Source of the DNA: Metabacillus sediminilitoris
GTDB taxonomy: Bacteria > Bacillota > Bacilli > Bacillales > Bacillaceae
Assembly: GCF_009720625.1 (NCBI RefSeq)
Contig: NZ_CP046266.1
Location: 1,559,501 to 1,623,500 of the forward strand
DNA length: 64,000 nucleotides
Direction: 5' to 3'
The notes under the pieces were generated by a model. The model was not told where the DNA came from, made no database searches, and saw nothing but the letters and a program-made list of their open reading frames with translations. The position numbers and the translations under genes were made by a program. Below are positions 63,739-64,000 of this stretch, in pieces (position 1 is the first letter of the stretch; every line of letters starts with the position of its first letter).

Positions 63739-64000
63739 ATGAGTATTAAAGAGACATATCAGTTTCATTTTTTAGGAGAAAACAACAATATATTAAAGTT
63801 TAAATTAATTGACGGTAACACATATGCAAAAATAATGGTGCTTGAAAACGATATTATACGAATTTTGTTTACAGACGGAGATACATTAAAACTAGATAAA
63901 ACCTGGAGTGTGGCGCCGGGACAAGCAGATGTTCCTTGGGAAGGCCGTGACCGCTTTGATACAAGCGGTTTTTCCCTTCCCCCTTATGAATCTAGCCAAA
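63739..64000 (+). CDS. GH31 alpha-glucosidase-like, N-terminal part (3' truncated by window)
   Basis: Eighty-seven residues are visible from ATG 63739, preceded by AAGGAGA. They start MSIKETYQFHFLGENNNILK and include DKTWSVAPGQADVPWEGRDR and FDTSGFSLPPYESS. This is the N-terminal beta-sandwich of Bacillus GH31 alpha-glucosidases. It lies 26 bases after DctM, so the imported solute is probably an alpha-linked glycoside with an anionic group (uronate or sulfonated sugar). The catalytic domain lies beyond the window, so the enzyme family is likely but the specificity is open. Confidence 0.75.
   Translation, partial: MSIKETYQFHFLGENNNILKFKLIDGNTYAKIMVLENDIIRILFTDGDTLKLDKTWSVAPGQADVPWEGRDRFDTSGFSLPPYESSQ

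Overview
The window is AT-rich DNA from an endospore-forming Bacillaceae (Bacillus sensu lato). Supporting signs are strong AGGAGG-type ribosome binding sites, TTG/GTG starts, sporulation genes (cdaS, a SleL-like cortex hydrolase, spoIIP), an MhqR regulon and a SigL (sigma-54) regulon. No rRNA, tRNA or CRISPR array was seen.

Layout. (1) 1-6039: 2-oxoacid dehydrogenase operon (E1-beta tail, E2, E3) with an SDR, an aldehyde dehydrogenase and an AroE-like enzyme; the substrate is not known. (2) 6266-9273: a methyltransferase, a Nudix hydrolase behind a ykkC-class riboswitch, a 46-residue unannotated ORF, a frameshifted gene and rpiA. (3) 9596-14342: the MhqR quinone-stress regulon (mhqR, DoxX gene, decayed mhqN, two ring-cleaving dioxygenases, mhqD-type esterase, WrbA) with near-perfect TATCTCGAATTCGAGATA operators. 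(4) An IS3-family element, two sporulation genes, an MhqR-type nitroreductase, a dead maleylacetate reductase and a ferredoxin. (5) 20800-28000: small membrane proteins, a VanZ-like protein, a medium-chain reductase, two acetyltransferases, and many gene relics and MITE-like repeats.

(6) 28000-47235 is the most coherent system: an agmatine/putrescine catabolic regulon. It holds glutamate dehydrogenase, an agmatinase, two putrescine-type permeases, a PatA-like putrescine aminotransferase, an aminobutyraldehyde dehydrogenase, GabT, GabD, a solitary PdxS (PLP synthesis), an AguB-like amidase, an amidohydrolase and one PAS/AAA+ sigma-54 activator. I found six 15-nt sigma-54 promoters (TGGCAY-N5-TTGC) in front of its transcription units and one nearby acetyltransferase. 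Most have TTATGCA/TGCATAA half-sites upstream, which could be activator sites. The chain would be agmatine to putrescine to 4-aminobutyraldehyde to GABA to succinate semialdehyde to succinate, with Gdh recycling the glutamate made by two transaminations.

(7) 47400-50430: relics of a HEPN-like gene and an AlbA_2-like gene cut by a MITE copy, then CorA and small membrane proteins. (8) 50465-59470: a PAS-GGDEF-EAL protein, an acetyltransferase, SpoIIP, an amino-acid permease, a GvpU-like protein, an ABC ATPase and a CDF cation exporter. (9) 59609-64000: a LacI-family repressor with two operators 63 bp apart, a complete TRAP transporter and the start of a GH31 alpha-glucosidase.

Several start codons here are set by ribosome binding sites and are shorter than the longest open frame. 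All functional names rest on sequence motifs and recall of families; no database search was run.
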